Assembly (NCBI GenBank): GCA_900551005.1
Contig: URUL01000064.1
Coordinates: 1-11,760, forward strand
DNA: 11,760 bases
Direction: 5' to 3'
From: an uncultured Ruminococcus sp.
GTDB lineage: Bacteria > Bacillota > Clostridia > Oscillospirales > CAG-272
The notes beneath the pieces were generated by a model that did not search any database, had not been told where the DNA came from, and saw nothing but the letters and a program-made list of their open reading frames with translations. Positions 1 through 7,191 of the stretch are shown piece by piece. The position numbers and the translations under genes were made by a program. The first letter of the stretch is position 1. Each line of letters begins with the position of its first letter.

Positions 1-1136
1 TCGGACCACTCTGATATATAAGCGCGCCATCCCTCTCTTCTTGTCGTGTCCAAGCCCCAGTTGCCGTGCTCGCCCCATACGATATATCCCAGACGGTCGC
101 AATGATTGAGCAAACGCGGCTCGAAAATTTTCTCATGAAGCCGTGCACCGTTGAAGCCGCATTCCATGCCCCTGTGAATATCGGCGACAAGTGCCTCCTC
201 TGACGGAGCCGTATAGATTCCGTCAGGATAAAAGCCCTGATCCAGCACGAGACGCTGAAAGATCTTTTTCCCGTTTATCACAAGCGCGCTGTCATCCAGG
301 CTCAGGCTTCTCATTCCGAAATAGCTGTACACCTCATCGTCTCCGAAGGTAAGCTTCAGATCATACAAACCGCCTTTACCGACTTCCCATAGATGAAGCT
401 CGGACAGCTTTATCGTAACCAGACAATTGCCGAAAAGCGCTTTGCCGCTCGCCTTTCCGACAGATCTGCCGTCAAAAAACGCTTCTGCCGTAAATACCTG
501 TCCGTCCTTTCCCGAAAGCTTTGCCTGCACGGTAAGCGACGGCACGTCAGTATCGGCAGTATACGTCACCTGACGGATATATTCGGTGGGTACATATTCC
601 AGCCATACGGTCTGCCATATGCCGGTGGTGCGGGTATAGCTACATCCGCGCGATGCATAATCCAAGCTTTGCTTTCCTTTCGGCTGATTAAAGGAACGCA
701 GATCGTCTCTTGCCTCTACGGTAATAAAATTTCCGACGTCGACAAGAAAATCGGTAATATCAAAGGAAAATCCGACGTATCCGCCTATATGGCTTCCCAC
801 CGTGCGCCCGTTTACGTAGACCGTAGCTTCGTAATCGCAGGCACCGAAATTCAGCAGTACTCTGCCGTCGGCAGTTTTCCACGAGTCGGGAAGCTCTATA
901 TTTTTCCTGTACCATACGCAATTGCAGAAATCCGTATCTCCTATTCCTGAGAGACAGCTTTCCATACAAAAAGGAACGATGATTTTCTGCGAAAGAGCAA
1001 CACTTTTATATAAGCCGCGTTCTCTTCCGCTCACGGAATGATCTTTTTCAAATTCCCATTCGCCGTTAAGATTGATCCATCTTTTTCTCTCAAACTGCGG
1101 GCGCGGATATTCCGGACGCGGGATAAAATCACTCAT
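1..1136 (-). CDS. Glycoside hydrolase family 2 enzyme, N-terminal 378 residues (runs off the left edge)
   Basis: Reading the minus strand from the ATG at 1134-1136 gives an open frame to the window edge. It shows the GH2 layout: an N-terminal jelly-roll sugar-binding domain (about residues 1-170, with WYRK and GIWQTVWLE, the latter a family hallmark), an immunoglobulin-like beta domain (about 175-270), and the start of the TIM barrel (GFNGARLHEKIFEPR followed by LGYIVWGEHGNW). The catalytic acid/base and nucleophile glutamates lie beyond the window, so whether the activity is beta-galactosidase, beta-glucuronidase or beta-mannosidase cannot be told. There is no signal peptide, so it probably acts in the cytoplasm on imported oligosaccharides. 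A strong ribosome site GAGGGGGG (1143-1150) sits 6 nt from the ATG. The gene starts 33 nt after the solute-binding-protein stop codon, so the two are probably co-transcribed. Family call is sure; substrate is not. Confidence 0.93.
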   Translation of the reverse strand, partial: MSDFIPRPEYPRPQFERKRWINLNGEWEFEKDHSVSGRERGLYKSVALSQKIIVPFCMESCLSGIGDTDFCNCVWYRKNIELPDSWKTADGRVLLNFGACDYEATVYVNGRTVGSHIGGYVGFSFDITDFLVDVGNFITVEARDDLRSFNQPKGKQSLDYASRGCSYTRTTGIWQTVWLEYVPTEYIRQVTYTADTDVPSLTVQAKLSGKDGQVFTAEAFFDGRSVGKASGKALFGNCLVTIKLSELHLWEVGKGGLYDLKLTFGDDEVYSYFGMRSLSLDDSALVINGKKIFQRLVLDQGFYPDGIYTAPSEEALVADIHRGMECGFNGARLHEKIFEPRLLNHCDRLGYIVWGEHGNWGLDTTRREGWRAYISEWS

Positions 1137-1169
1137 ATAATTCCCCCCTCATTTCAAAAAATGGCGATT

Positions 1170-2762
1170 TTAATGCTCCAATTTTCTGAAAGCGTTGTAA
1201 TAATCACTAAGCTTCTGTTCATCTGCCCTTGATATACCTGCAATAGCCTTTGACAGCATGTTCTTTTCCGTTGAAATAAATGTGCTGATTCTGCTTGCCA
1301 GCTCATATTTTGCATAATATCCGAGATCAAATACGCGGTTTTGGAATACGATCTCAAGCATTTCGCCCGCCTCATCCTCACAGAAGCACTGCGTTTTGAG
1401 GAAGGTTACGTACTGAGGATACAGGAGCATCATGGAATGATAGCCGAATACCTCGAGAAACGTAGCTGCCTGATTCAGATCTTTTGTTGCTGCAGATACC
1501 TGTATTCCGTATACCGTATCGCAAACATGCTGATAATATCTCTCCTGTGCCTCATCATATTTCGGGAACGGAACGATGGAATATCTTGCGTTTTCATCGG
1601 CGCCTCTGTTTGTCAAAGCAAGACATTCCGAAATAAAGAGTGCCTGACCGTTGGAAAGAGCATCGAGTGCGGCAGTTCCCGTCACCGCAGTCATCGAACT
1701 TCTGCCCCAAAGCTCAATGGCTTTGTCTACCTTCGAAGAAAGCAGGGCTATATCGGTGTTTGCGGCGCTCACCGGCGAGAGGGAGCCGTCCTCACCTGTG
1801 GCTAAGGAATCTATGCCGAAACCGCGCCATATCGCGGGAATCATATAGAGATTTGCATACGTTACACAGCCGAATATGTCGCCGTCATCCCAATTGAGCG
1901 TCTGGTCACCGTTGACATCTGTTGCCGCAGCATCCATGAGAGTGATCATCTTGTCAACCGTCCATGTGCCGTTTTTCACTTCCGCATAAATATCGATATC
2001 GGATTTTCCGCTGGCAATGACTTTGTCATAGACATCCTTATTAAAGTAGAGTGCCCATGTGGAATCGTATGCCAAAAGATTGAAATGGCCTGTCGTCATA
2101 TAAACCCTCTTGGTTCCGTCAATCGTTACGCCGAAGGTATCTATAAAGTCTTGATTCCACCAGCTGTGGGTCAGATCCATATCAAGTGCCGCAAGATTAT
2201 ATACGCTGGGATTAGCAACAGCATTACGTCCCATCGGCATGCAAAAATCATATGTCGAGGTGCCGAGCTGCATATCGTTTGCAACAAGATTTTCGGGGAA
2301 ACCCGTTCCCGTACATTTTATCTTGCAATTGTAAAGACTCTCCACAACGCTGTTTCTATCTATGATAGCCTCAGTGATGATGTTGTCGTTTCCGGTAGCC
2401 TCTGCCATTATTTCATAAACGTCCCAGTCCTGCTGTCTTCCTACGGCAACAGCAAAATGAAATTCTCTGCCGCCGAAGTTGACATCCATGAAGTCGGGAT
2501 GCTTTTCTTTGCCGGTAAGAACCTGTGTGCTTCCCGAGGAAGCCGTCGTGGAAGATTCTCCCGTCGATGCGGAAGTTGCGGATGTGCCGGTCGCGGAGGT
2601 GCCGGAAGCGCTCGTCTCGGAGCCGGTGGTCTCCGTAGCCTGTGTTGTCCCCGTCGTCTGCGACGCTGTTGTTGTTTGCTCAGGCTCGGAACCGCACGCG
2701 GTCATCAGGACCGTAAGTGCTATCATGGAAGCCGCAAGCAAAACCGTCAAGATTTTTTTCAT
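1170..2762 (-). CDS. Extracellular solute-binding lipoprotein (probable carbohydrate ABC transporter)
   Basis: The 530-residue protein begins with a lipoprotein signal peptide: MKK, a hydrophobic core, then LMTAC with Cys23 as the lipidation site. Residues about 30-80 are almost only Thr, Ser, Ala and Gly, a flexible tether typical of clostridial surface lipoproteins. The rest looks like a type 1 sugar-binding protein, with YDSTWALYFNKDVYDK and NGTWTVDKM as family-like segments. Residues 282-293 form an EF-hand-like loop (Asp282, Asn284, Asp286, Thr288, Asn290, Asp293) that may bind calcium, as is common in this group. No permease or ATPase gene is visible; they may lie further left or elsewhere. 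Context with nanA and a GH2 enzyme suggests a glycan-derived ligand, perhaps sialylated, but the ligand is inference. Start supported by GAAAGGGG (2770-2777), 7 nt from the ATG. It has its own promoter. Confidence 0.9.
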   Translation of the reverse strand: MKKILTVLLAASMIALTVLMTACGSEPEQTTTASQTTGTTQATETTGSETSASGTSATGTSATSASTGESSTTASSGSTQVLTGKEKHPDFMDVNFGGREFHFAVAVGRQQDWDVYEIMAEATGNDNIITEAIIDRNSVVESLYNCKIKCTGTGFPENLVANDMQLGTSTYDFCMPMGRNAVANPSVYNLAALDMDLTHSWWNQDFIDTFGVTIDGTKRVYMTTGHFNLLAYDSTWALYFNKDVYDKVIASGKSDIDIYAEVKNGTWTVDKMITLMDAAATDVNGDQTLNWDDGDIFGCVTYANLYMIPAIWRGFGIDSLATGEDGSLSPVSAANTDIALLSSKVDKAIELWGRSSMTAVTGTAALDALSNGQALFISECLALTNRGADENARYSIVPFPKYDEAQERYYQHVCDTVYGIQVSAATKDLNQAATFLEVFGYHSMMLLYPQYVTFLKTQCFCEDEAGEMLEIVFQNRVFDLGYYAKYELASRISTFISTEKNMLSKAIAGISRADEQKLSDYYNAFRKLEH

Positions 2763-2800
2763 AAAAGTACCCCTTTCTGTATTTTATTTTTTAATATTTT

Positions 2801-2833
2801 TTGAAACTTTCAATACCTGCTTATATGAGCAGG
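2801..2833 (-). promoter_or_regulatory. Operator-like inverted repeats in the solute-binding-protein leader
   Basis: Just after the predicted transcription start lie two symmetric elements. CCTGCT (2816-2821) and AGCAGG (2828-2833) form a perfect 6-bp stem with a 6-nt loop. TTGAAACTTTCAA (2801-2813) is a 13-base palindrome with one central base. There is no T-run, so this is not a terminator. Position downstream of the promoter fits a repressor roadblock or a leader structure. The palindrome resembles a catabolite-response site only loosely, as it lacks the central CG. Confidence 0.4.
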
Positions 2834-2846
2834 CTTTCTCACTGAT

Positions 2847-2876
2847 ATTATATCATTTTTGCCGCGATTCCGTCAA
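2847..2876 (-). promoter_or_regulatory. Sigma-A promoter for the solute-binding-protein gene
   Basis: On the minus strand a -35 box TTGACG (2871-2876) and a perfect -10 box TATAAT (2847-2852) are separated by 18 nt. Transcription would start near 2840, about 78 nt before the start codon. The promoter lies between the nanA stop and the binding-protein start, so SBP-GH2 can be expressed apart from nanA. Confidence 0.8.
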
Positions 2877-2937
2877 TACGCGGGAAGGACATCGGGCAAT
2901 TTAAACGTTCTTAAAAGAAATGTTCCTCAGACTTGTA

Positions 2938-3816
2938 TCAAAAGACAAGCCCCGCCGCCGCAATCTTTGCGCAAATACGCTCTTTTTCTTCTTCGGTATA
3001 GCGTGTCAACGGAAAAGCCGCATTTCCGACAGCATATCCCTGCTTCTCGAGAATAGCCTTCGTTGCGGGAATGATATTATACTCAAAAAGCGCGTTTATA
3101 ATTTTATCTGCCCTCGTCTGCGCGCGTCTTGCACCGTCGATATCGTCTGCTCTGAAGCGGTCATAGACCTCCTTTATGATATCAAACATAAAATTATATG
3201 TTGTGCCTATGCCGCCGTCCGCACCGGCAGAAAGTCCCATGAGAAGCATTTCGTCCGGACCGTTTATCACGTTCATCTCACCGTGAGTGAGCTCTTTTAC
3301 CATGAGCATGCCGAAATAATCAGAGCTGGTCCACTTGATCGCGGTAACATTGTCTATTTGAAAGGCGCGTGCAGCAAATTCCGCATTGATCTTGAAGCCC
3401 GCCGCGGGATTGTAATATATCATTAAAGGAATATGAACAGCCTCTGCGAGAGCTTTATAATAATGGTATACATCATCTGCTCTGTAAGAAAAGAACAGCG
3501 GCGGAATGGCACTGATTCCCGCGGCTCCGCATTTTTCCGCATGCTTGGCAAGTGCTGTCGCCTCGCTGAAATCAGTGGAAGCGATATGAATGATGCACGG
3601 TCTGCCGCCGGCAGCGGCGATTGCCCCCTCGGCGAGCTCCTCACGTACCTCTCTGCGCAGGGCGATTCCTTCTCCTGTCGCCCCGCCCACATAGAAACCG
3701 TCCGCACCGGCGGAAACAAGATCCGTCACCAGCTTGGTCAAAGCGGTTCTGTTCAGCGATTCATCAGGCTTGAGCGGTGTCACCAGCGCCGGCATGATAC
3801 CCGTAAATTTAGTCAT
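2938..3816 (-). CDS. nanA: N-acetylneuraminate lyase (sialic acid aldolase)
   Basis: A 292-residue class I aldolase of the DHDPS/NAL family, full length. It cleaves sialic acid to N-acetylmannosamine and pyruvate in the cytoplasm, the first step of sialic acid breakdown. The pyruvate-binding motif GGATGEG is at residues 44-50, the catalytic Tyr is 134 (or 135) in IYYNP, and the Schiff-base Lys is 161 in AIKWTSSD. NGPDEM then GLSAGADGGIGTTYN (residues 185-208) closely matches the sialic acid lyase signature and argues against dihydrodipicolinate synthase. The start has AAAAGGAG 8 nt upstream (3825-3832). The gene has its own promoter and lies divergent from an AraC regulator, its likely controller. 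nanE and nanK, needed to process N-acetylmannosamine, are not in the window. Confidence 0.93.
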   Translation of the reverse strand: MTKFTGIMPALVTPLKPDESLNRTALTKLVTDLVSAGADGFYVGGATGEGIALRREVREELAEGAIAAAGGRPCIIHIASTDFSEATALAKHAEKCGAAGISAIPPLFFSYRADDVYHYYKALAEAVHIPLMIYYNPAAGFKINAEFAARAFQIDNVTAIKWTSSDYFGMLMVKELTHGEMNVINGPDEMLLMGLSAGADGGIGTTYNFMFDIIKEVYDRFRADDIDGARRAQTRADKIINALFEYNIIPATKAILEKQGYAVGNAAFPLTRYTEEEKERICAKIAAAGLVF

Positions 3817-3831
3817 GGCAAAAACTCCTTT

Positions 3832-3855
3832 TGTAAATTAGTAAAAATATTTACA
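3832..3855. promoter_or_regulatory. Dyad operator candidate between nanA and araC-type regulator
   Basis: TGTAAAT (3832-3838) and ATTTACA (3849-3855) are perfect inverted arms separated by 10 nt, a geometry usual for a dimeric repressor. The right arm overlaps a plus-strand -35 box (TTTACA, 3850-3855) and the left arm abuts the nanA ribosome site, so a bound protein could affect both genes. Which regulator binds is unknown. Confidence 0.45.
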
Positions 3856-3878
3856 TTTAATCTTTTTTATGATAGAAT
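3850..3878 (+). promoter_or_regulatory. Candidate upstream promoter for the AraC-type regulator
   Basis: TTTACA (3850-3855), a 17-nt spacer, then TAGAAT (3873-3878). It would give a leader of about 150 nt before the start at 4034. Its -35 box is part of the dyad at 3832-3855. Confidence 0.45.
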
Positions 3879-3898
3879 ATATATAATAAACCTTGATC

Positions 3899-3917
3899 TG
3901 CAGGTATTTTGCCTGCA
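3899..3917. promoter_or_regulatory. Inverted repeat in the nanA/araC interval
   Basis: TGCAGG (3899-3904) and CCTGCA (3912-3917) pair over a 7-nt loop. The motif GCAGGTATT here (plus strand) recurs on the minus strand in the solute-binding-protein leader (2813-2832 region), next to the CCTGCT/AGCAGG stem. It may be a half-site of a shared regulator, or chance. Confidence 0.35.
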
Positions 3918-3946
3918 ATATCGCGAAATATAATGATGGTATCGTA

Positions 3947-3975
3947 ATTATACTGTACTTTTGGTTTTCAGTCAA
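3947..3975 (-). promoter_or_regulatory. Sigma-A promoter for nanA
   Basis: On the minus strand, -35 TTGACT (3970-3975) and -10 TATAAT (3947-3952) are separated by exactly 17 nt. The start site would be near 3940, giving a leader of about 120 nt that contains two inverted repeats (3899-3917 and 3832-3855). Confidence 0.8.
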
Positions 3976-4004
3976 TTGACGGCGAGGACAAATATCAAAA
4001 TAAA
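3976..4004 (+). promoter_or_regulatory. Candidate proximal promoter for the AraC-type regulator
   Basis: TTGACG (3976-3981), 17 nt, then AATAAA (3999-4004), a four-of-six -10 match. The -35 box directly abuts the divergent nanA -35 (3970-3975), so TCAATTGA lies at the centre of both. Initiation near 4011 would exclude the upstream ATG at 4004 and supports the start at 4034. Confidence 0.5.
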
Positions 4005-4033
4005 TGGTTTTTGAAGAAATATTGGAGTTATTT

Positions 4034-4750
4034 ATGAATTATGAAATGACTGTCTATATCGGAGATGCCTGCCATAAGCTGTTCATGCAAAACGGCTTTT
4101 TCGATCACAAAAGAGTTACGGAAAATTTGCACAACCACAGATACGGAGAAATTCATATCCAGTTCAGCGGTGAAGCCGTATATGCAATAGGGAATAAAAA
4201 TATCACTCTGAAGGGCGGAGATGCGCTCCTCATACCGCCAAAGACTTTTCATAAGTGTATATCAAACCGAACGGGTTCAACTCACTGCGCCTTTCAGGCA
4301 GATATAGCGAGTGATAAAATAAAAGTCAACAAGTATCCCACAGAGCTTTTTCGCGAAATCGAACAATGCATTTGCGCAGGAGAGGACAAGCGTGCCGAGC
4401 TTTCCGCCTATCTCAGCGTGATATGCTGCGGTTTTGATGAATACGCAAAAAAATCCATGCCGATGATACAGGACAAAAAATTTATCGTCAGCGAATTTCT
4501 TGATAATAACTACAGCCGCGATATCAGGCTTTCCGACCTTGCTGCAGAGCTTGGAATCTCCGAAAAACAGTCGGGACGCATCGTCAAGGAAATCACAGGC
4601 AGAAGCTTTCGCAATGAGCTGACACGAAAGCGCATGGAAGCGGCACACAGCCTGCTCGGCTCGGGAATGAGCCTCTATGACATTTCGGAGGCAGTGGGCT
4701 ATAAATCATACAGCGGATTCTGGAAAGCATATAATTCACGCAAAAAATAA
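4034..4750 (+). CDS. AraC-family transcriptional regulator with cupin sensor domain
   Basis: The 238-residue protein has an N-terminal cupin sensor (about residues 28-80; LHNHRYGEIH with His33 and His35, then GGDALLIPPKTFHKC) and a C-terminal AraC DNA-binding domain with two helix-turn-helix motifs (about 163-185, LSDLAAELGISEKQSGRIVK, and 213-233, MSLYDISEAVGYKSYSGFWK). The protein ends soon after the second motif, a little shorter than usual. The chosen ATG at 4034 has GGAG (4024-4027) 6 nt upstream; an in-frame ATG at 4004 has no properly spaced site. It is divergent from nanA and shares its control region, so it is probably the local sugar-responsive activator of nanA-SBP-GH2. That target and its ligand are inferred from position only. 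Confidence 0.9.
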   Translation: MNYEMTVYIGDACHKLFMQNGFFDHKRVTENLHNHRYGEIHIQFSGEAVYAIGNKNITLKGGDALLIPPKTFHKCISNRTGSTHCAFQADIASDKIKVNKYPTELFREIEQCICAGEDKRAELSAYLSVICCGFDEYAKKSMPMIQDKKFIVSEFLDNNYSRDIRLSDLAAELGISEKQSGRIVKEITGRSFRNELTRKRMEAAHSLLGSGMSLYDISEAVGYKSYSGFWKAYNSRKK

Positions 4751-4752
4751 AC

Positions 4753-4796
4753 ATGCCATCGGATATATACTGTCAGAGTAGGAAAACCGATGGCAT
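4753..4796 (+). terminator. Hairpin after the AraC-type regulator, possible weak terminator
   Basis: ATGCCATCGG (4753-4762) and CCGATGGCAT (4787-4796) are perfect 10-bp arms, starting 2 nt after the stop codon. The loop is long (24 nt) and only ATTTCCTCTTT follows, not a clean T-tract, so termination is plausible but not certain. Confidence 0.45.
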
Positions 4797-4800
4797 ATTT

Positions 4801-4898
4801 CCTCTTTGCCGAGCCGTGCGCCGTCGTCAAGGCAAGCGGCTTGCCGCTCCTCCGCCTGGGGCAAAAAAGCCAAAAATTCCATATTTGCGGTATGGAAT
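4801..4898. repeat. GC-rich intergenic stretch with short inverted repeats
   Basis: Between the regulator and the ktr promoter sits a notably GC-rich stretch (about 4808-4862) inside AT-rich flanks. It contains GGCAAG (4831-4836), CGG, CTTGCC (4840-4845). Next, ATTCCATA (4876-4883) and TATGGAAT (4891-4898) are perfect 8-bp arms over a 7-nt loop, ending 17 nt before the ktr -35 box. The first part looks like a dispersed palindromic element; the second could be an operator for ktr. I see no gene here. Confidence 0.35.
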
Positions 4899-4915
4899 AA
4901 TTATCGAAAAAAGTA

Positions 4916-4944
4916 TTTACATACAGAAAAAAGTATGATATAAT
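4916..4944 (+). promoter_or_regulatory. Near-consensus sigma-A promoter for ktrB-ktrA
   Basis: TTTACA (4916-4921), a 17-nt spacer, and a perfect TATAAT (4939-4944). The leader of about 95 nt before ktrB contains a small hairpin: CCGCTTT (4989-4995) with AAAGCGG (5004-5010). Confidence 0.85.
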
Positions 4945-5046
4945 CTTTCCTCAGAAGAAATTCCCGCGATGCAAAGTCCATACGATGGCCGCTTTACCAT
5001 TAAAAAGCGGGCAAAAAGATATTTTCCCATTGAAAAAGGTGTATAT

Positions 5047-6408
5047 ATGATCAAAATAAGCAAGCGCTCTCTGTCTACGGTGCAAATAGTTCTGCTGAGC
5101 TTTCTTATCGCCATCCTGATCGGCAGTATTCTTCTTGCGCTTCCGATCAGCTCGGCAAGCGGAACTGCCGTGCCGTATATAGATGCGCTTTTCACAGCCA
5201 CCAGCGCCACTTGCGTGACGGGTCTTGTCACCCTCACCACATACTCCACATGGAGTATCTTCGGACAGATCGTCATTCTGATACTGATCCAGATCGGCGG
5301 TCTCGGTGTCATAACGATGATGACAGGCGTCATGCTGATACTGAACAGAAAGATCGGCATTTCAGACAGAATGCTCATTCAGGATTCGTTTAATCTCAAT
5401 TCCATGTCAGGCCTTGTGGCATTTGTAAAAAAAGTTCTTTTAGGCACCGTCATTATTGAAGTCATCGGTGCGATCGCATATATGTTTGTCTTCATTCCCG
5501 AATTCGGACCGAAAGGGATCTGGATATCCTTTTTCAATTCCGTCTCCGCTTTTTGCAATGCAGGAATCGATATTATCGGGGAAGCAAGCCTGTGCGGCCA
5601 CGCAACGAATGTGCTCGTCAATACCACCACATCCGTTTTGATCATTCTCGGCGGCATCGGCTATATCGTCTGGTGGGACGTCGTCAGAGTCATACGAAGT
5701 CACGGGCGCGAGAAGTCCGGCATTTTCAAAAATTTATCCCTGCACAGTAAGATCGCCATCGTATCGACCTTAATCCTGATCATAGGCGGTGCCGTTTTAT
5801 ACTTTATCTTTGAATATAACAATCCGCTGACCATCAAAGATATGTCGGTATTCGATAAGATCCAGGTGTCGTTTTTCCAATCGGTGACGACCAGAACGGC
5901 AGGCTTTGCCACCGTACCGCAGGAGAATCTGACAAACGCATCCGCATTTTTGACCTTGCTGCTCATGTTTATCGGCGGTTCTCCCGTCGGAACGGCAGGC
6001 GGTGTGAAAACCGTCACCGTGACGGTTTTGGCATTTACCGCGGCTTCCATGATCAAAAGCAAAAGCCATACCGCGCTGTTCGGAAGAAGCATATCAAAGC
6101 AGTTCGTCAGCAAAGCCATTACGGTCGTGATCATGTCGTTTTCCATCATGTATCTGTCCACCGTCCTTCTGTCAGCAGTCACAGATGCGCCCGCTTTGGA
6201 TATCATATTTGAAGCAGTCAGCGCGACGGGCACGGTCGGACTGTCACGGAATTTAACGCCGAGCCTCAATCTTGCGGGGAAAATGATCATGATCTGCACC
6301 ATGTATTGCGGTCGTGTCGGACCGATCTCACTTGCCATCGCTTTTAAAAGCAGCAAGACCAGCACGAATATCATTCAAGAGCCCACAGAAGAAGTCACTA
6401 TCGGATAA
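5047..6408 (+). CDS. ktrB: KtrB/TrkH-family potassium uptake pore
   Basis: A 453-residue membrane protein of the Trk/Ktr/HKT superfamily that takes up K+, often coupled to Na+. The fourfold membrane-pore-membrane repeat is clear. The four filter segments are seen at TSATCVTGL (Gly59), FCNAGI (Gly173), TTRTAGF (Gly286) and ATGTVGL (Gly398). The gating loop in the third repeat reads GGSPVGTAGGVKT (about 310-322), and the conserved Arg is in CGRVGP near the end. It works as a dimer gated by the KtrA ring, whose gene follows after 15 nt. The start at 5047 has AGGTG 5 nt upstream; an in-frame ATG at 4969 would add 26 polar residues and lacks a ribosome site, so it is rejected. Confidence 0.95.
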   Translation: MIKISKRSLSTVQIVLLSFLIAILIGSILLALPISSASGTAVPYIDALFTATSATCVTGLVTLTTYSTWSIFGQIVILILIQIGGLGVITMMTGVMLILNRKIGISDRMLIQDSFNLNSMSGLVAFVKKVLLGTVIIEVIGAIAYMFVFIPEFGPKGIWISFFNSVSAFCNAGIDIIGEASLCGHATNVLVNTTTSVLIILGGIGYIVWWDVVRVIRSHGREKSGIFKNLSLHSKIAIVSTLILIIGGAVLYFIFEYNNPLTIKDMSVFDKIQVSFFQSVTTRTAGFATVPQENLTNASAFLTLLLMFIGGSPVGTAGGVKTVTVTVLAFTAASMIKSKSHTALFGRSISKQFVSKAITVVIMSFSIMYLSTVLLSAVTDAPALDIIFEAVSATGTVGLSRNLTPSLNLAGKMIMICTMYCGRVGPISLAIAFKSSKTSTNIIQEPTEEVTIG

Positions 6409-6423
6409 AAAGGAGTTTATCAC

Positions 6424-7074
6424 ATGCAGAAGAAACAATCTTACGCCGTTTTCGGCCTCGGAAGATACGGTATGGCGGCAGCGAAAGAGCTCGTCAAAAA
6501 CGGAATGGACGTCATCGCCGTGGATATCAACAAACGCATCGTCGAAGATGCCATAAGCGAGCTTCCCATTTGCAAATGCGCCGATGTAACAGATCCGGAA
6601 GTCATTTCACAGCTCGGCATCTCAAATGTAGACGTGGTCATCGTAGCGATGGCAAGCAATTTGGAGGCAAGCGTCATGGCGGTGACTCTCTGCAAGGAAA
6701 AGGGTGTAAAAACCGTTATTGCCAAATGCGCAAGCGAACGGCATCAAAAAATTTTGAAATTGGTCGGCTCGGATATCGTCGTCTTTCCGGAAAACGAATC
6801 CGGCATACGGCTTGCCAAAAATCTGATGAGCTCCGGATTTGTCGATCTGTTATCGATATCGGATGAGCTGTCCATCATTGAATTGAATATAAAAGACGAA
6901 TGGGTGGGGAAAAACCTGGTCGATCTGAATCTTCGCAATAAGTATTCCGTCAACGTCGTTGCCATCCGCAAAGACAATAAGATCTATGCCCATGTAGATC
7001 CCGAGATGCCGCTTGACAAAGCTATGGCGCTGATTTCTATCGTCAACACTTCCAAGCTCAACAAGCTGAAATAG
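6424..7074 (+). CDS. ktrA: KtrA potassium uptake regulatory subunit (RCK domain protein)
   Basis: A 216-residue cytoplasmic protein with an N-terminal RCK/TrkA-N Rossmann domain (about residues 5-125) and a C-terminal RCK-C domain (about 135-213). The nucleotide loop is FGLGRYG (Gly11, Gly13, Gly16), with the acidic Asp34 at the end of the second strand in VIAVDINK. In known systems KtrA forms an octameric ring under KtrB; ATP opens and ADP closes the channel, and cyclic di-AMP can bind the C domain and inhibit uptake. Whether this one binds cyclic di-AMP is not shown by the sequence. Start supported by AGGAG (6411-6415), 8 nt upstream. Same operon as ktrB. Confidence 0.95.
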   Translation: MQKKQSYAVFGLGRYGMAAAKELVKNGMDVIAVDINKRIVEDAISELPICKCADVTDPEVISQLGISNVDVVIVAMASNLEASVMAVTLCKEKGVKTVIAKCASERHQKILKLVGSDIVVFPENESGIRLAKNLMSSGFVDLLSISDELSIIELNIKDEWVGKNLVDLNLRNKYSVNVVAIRKDNKIYAHVDPEMPLDKAMALISIVNTSKLNKLK

Positions 7075-7123
7075 AACCAAAGCACATACCGCCCGTTTAT
7101 TTACATGTATACGCATGCGCATC

Positions 7124-7166
7124 AAAAAGCGTCCGAAGAGCATGACGGCTCATGGGCGCTTTTTTT
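7124..7166 (+). terminator. Rho-independent terminator after ktrA
   Basis: An 11-bp stem (7124-7134 with 7154-7164, one G-T pair), an inner GAGC/GCTC stem (7138-7141 with 7148-7151), and seven Ts (7160-7166). The A-run on the left arm means it could also stop transcripts from the minus-strand gene at 7192. Confidence 0.9.
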
Positions 7167-7191
7167 CTCATGTTTCAGCCGACTGTCGGTA

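Noticed and set aside
393..950. 185-residue plus-strand frame
   Set aside because: Antisense to the GH2 coding frame, which has clear domain motifs; the plus-strand product shows none.
2085..2904. Plus-strand frames of 239 and 141 residues
   Set aside because: They are antisense to the lipoprotein gene; their Arg/Gly/Cys or Val/Ala/Glu runs simply mirror the Thr/Ser/Ala linker codons.
4753..4938. 61-residue frame after the AraC-type regulator
   Set aside because: It spans the hairpin, the GC-rich repeat and the ktr promoter, and has no ribosome site.
4945..5046. Cyclic di-AMP or other riboswitch in the ktrB leader
   Set aside because: The leader is only about 95 nt with one small hairpin and shows none of the conserved blocks I know for that class.
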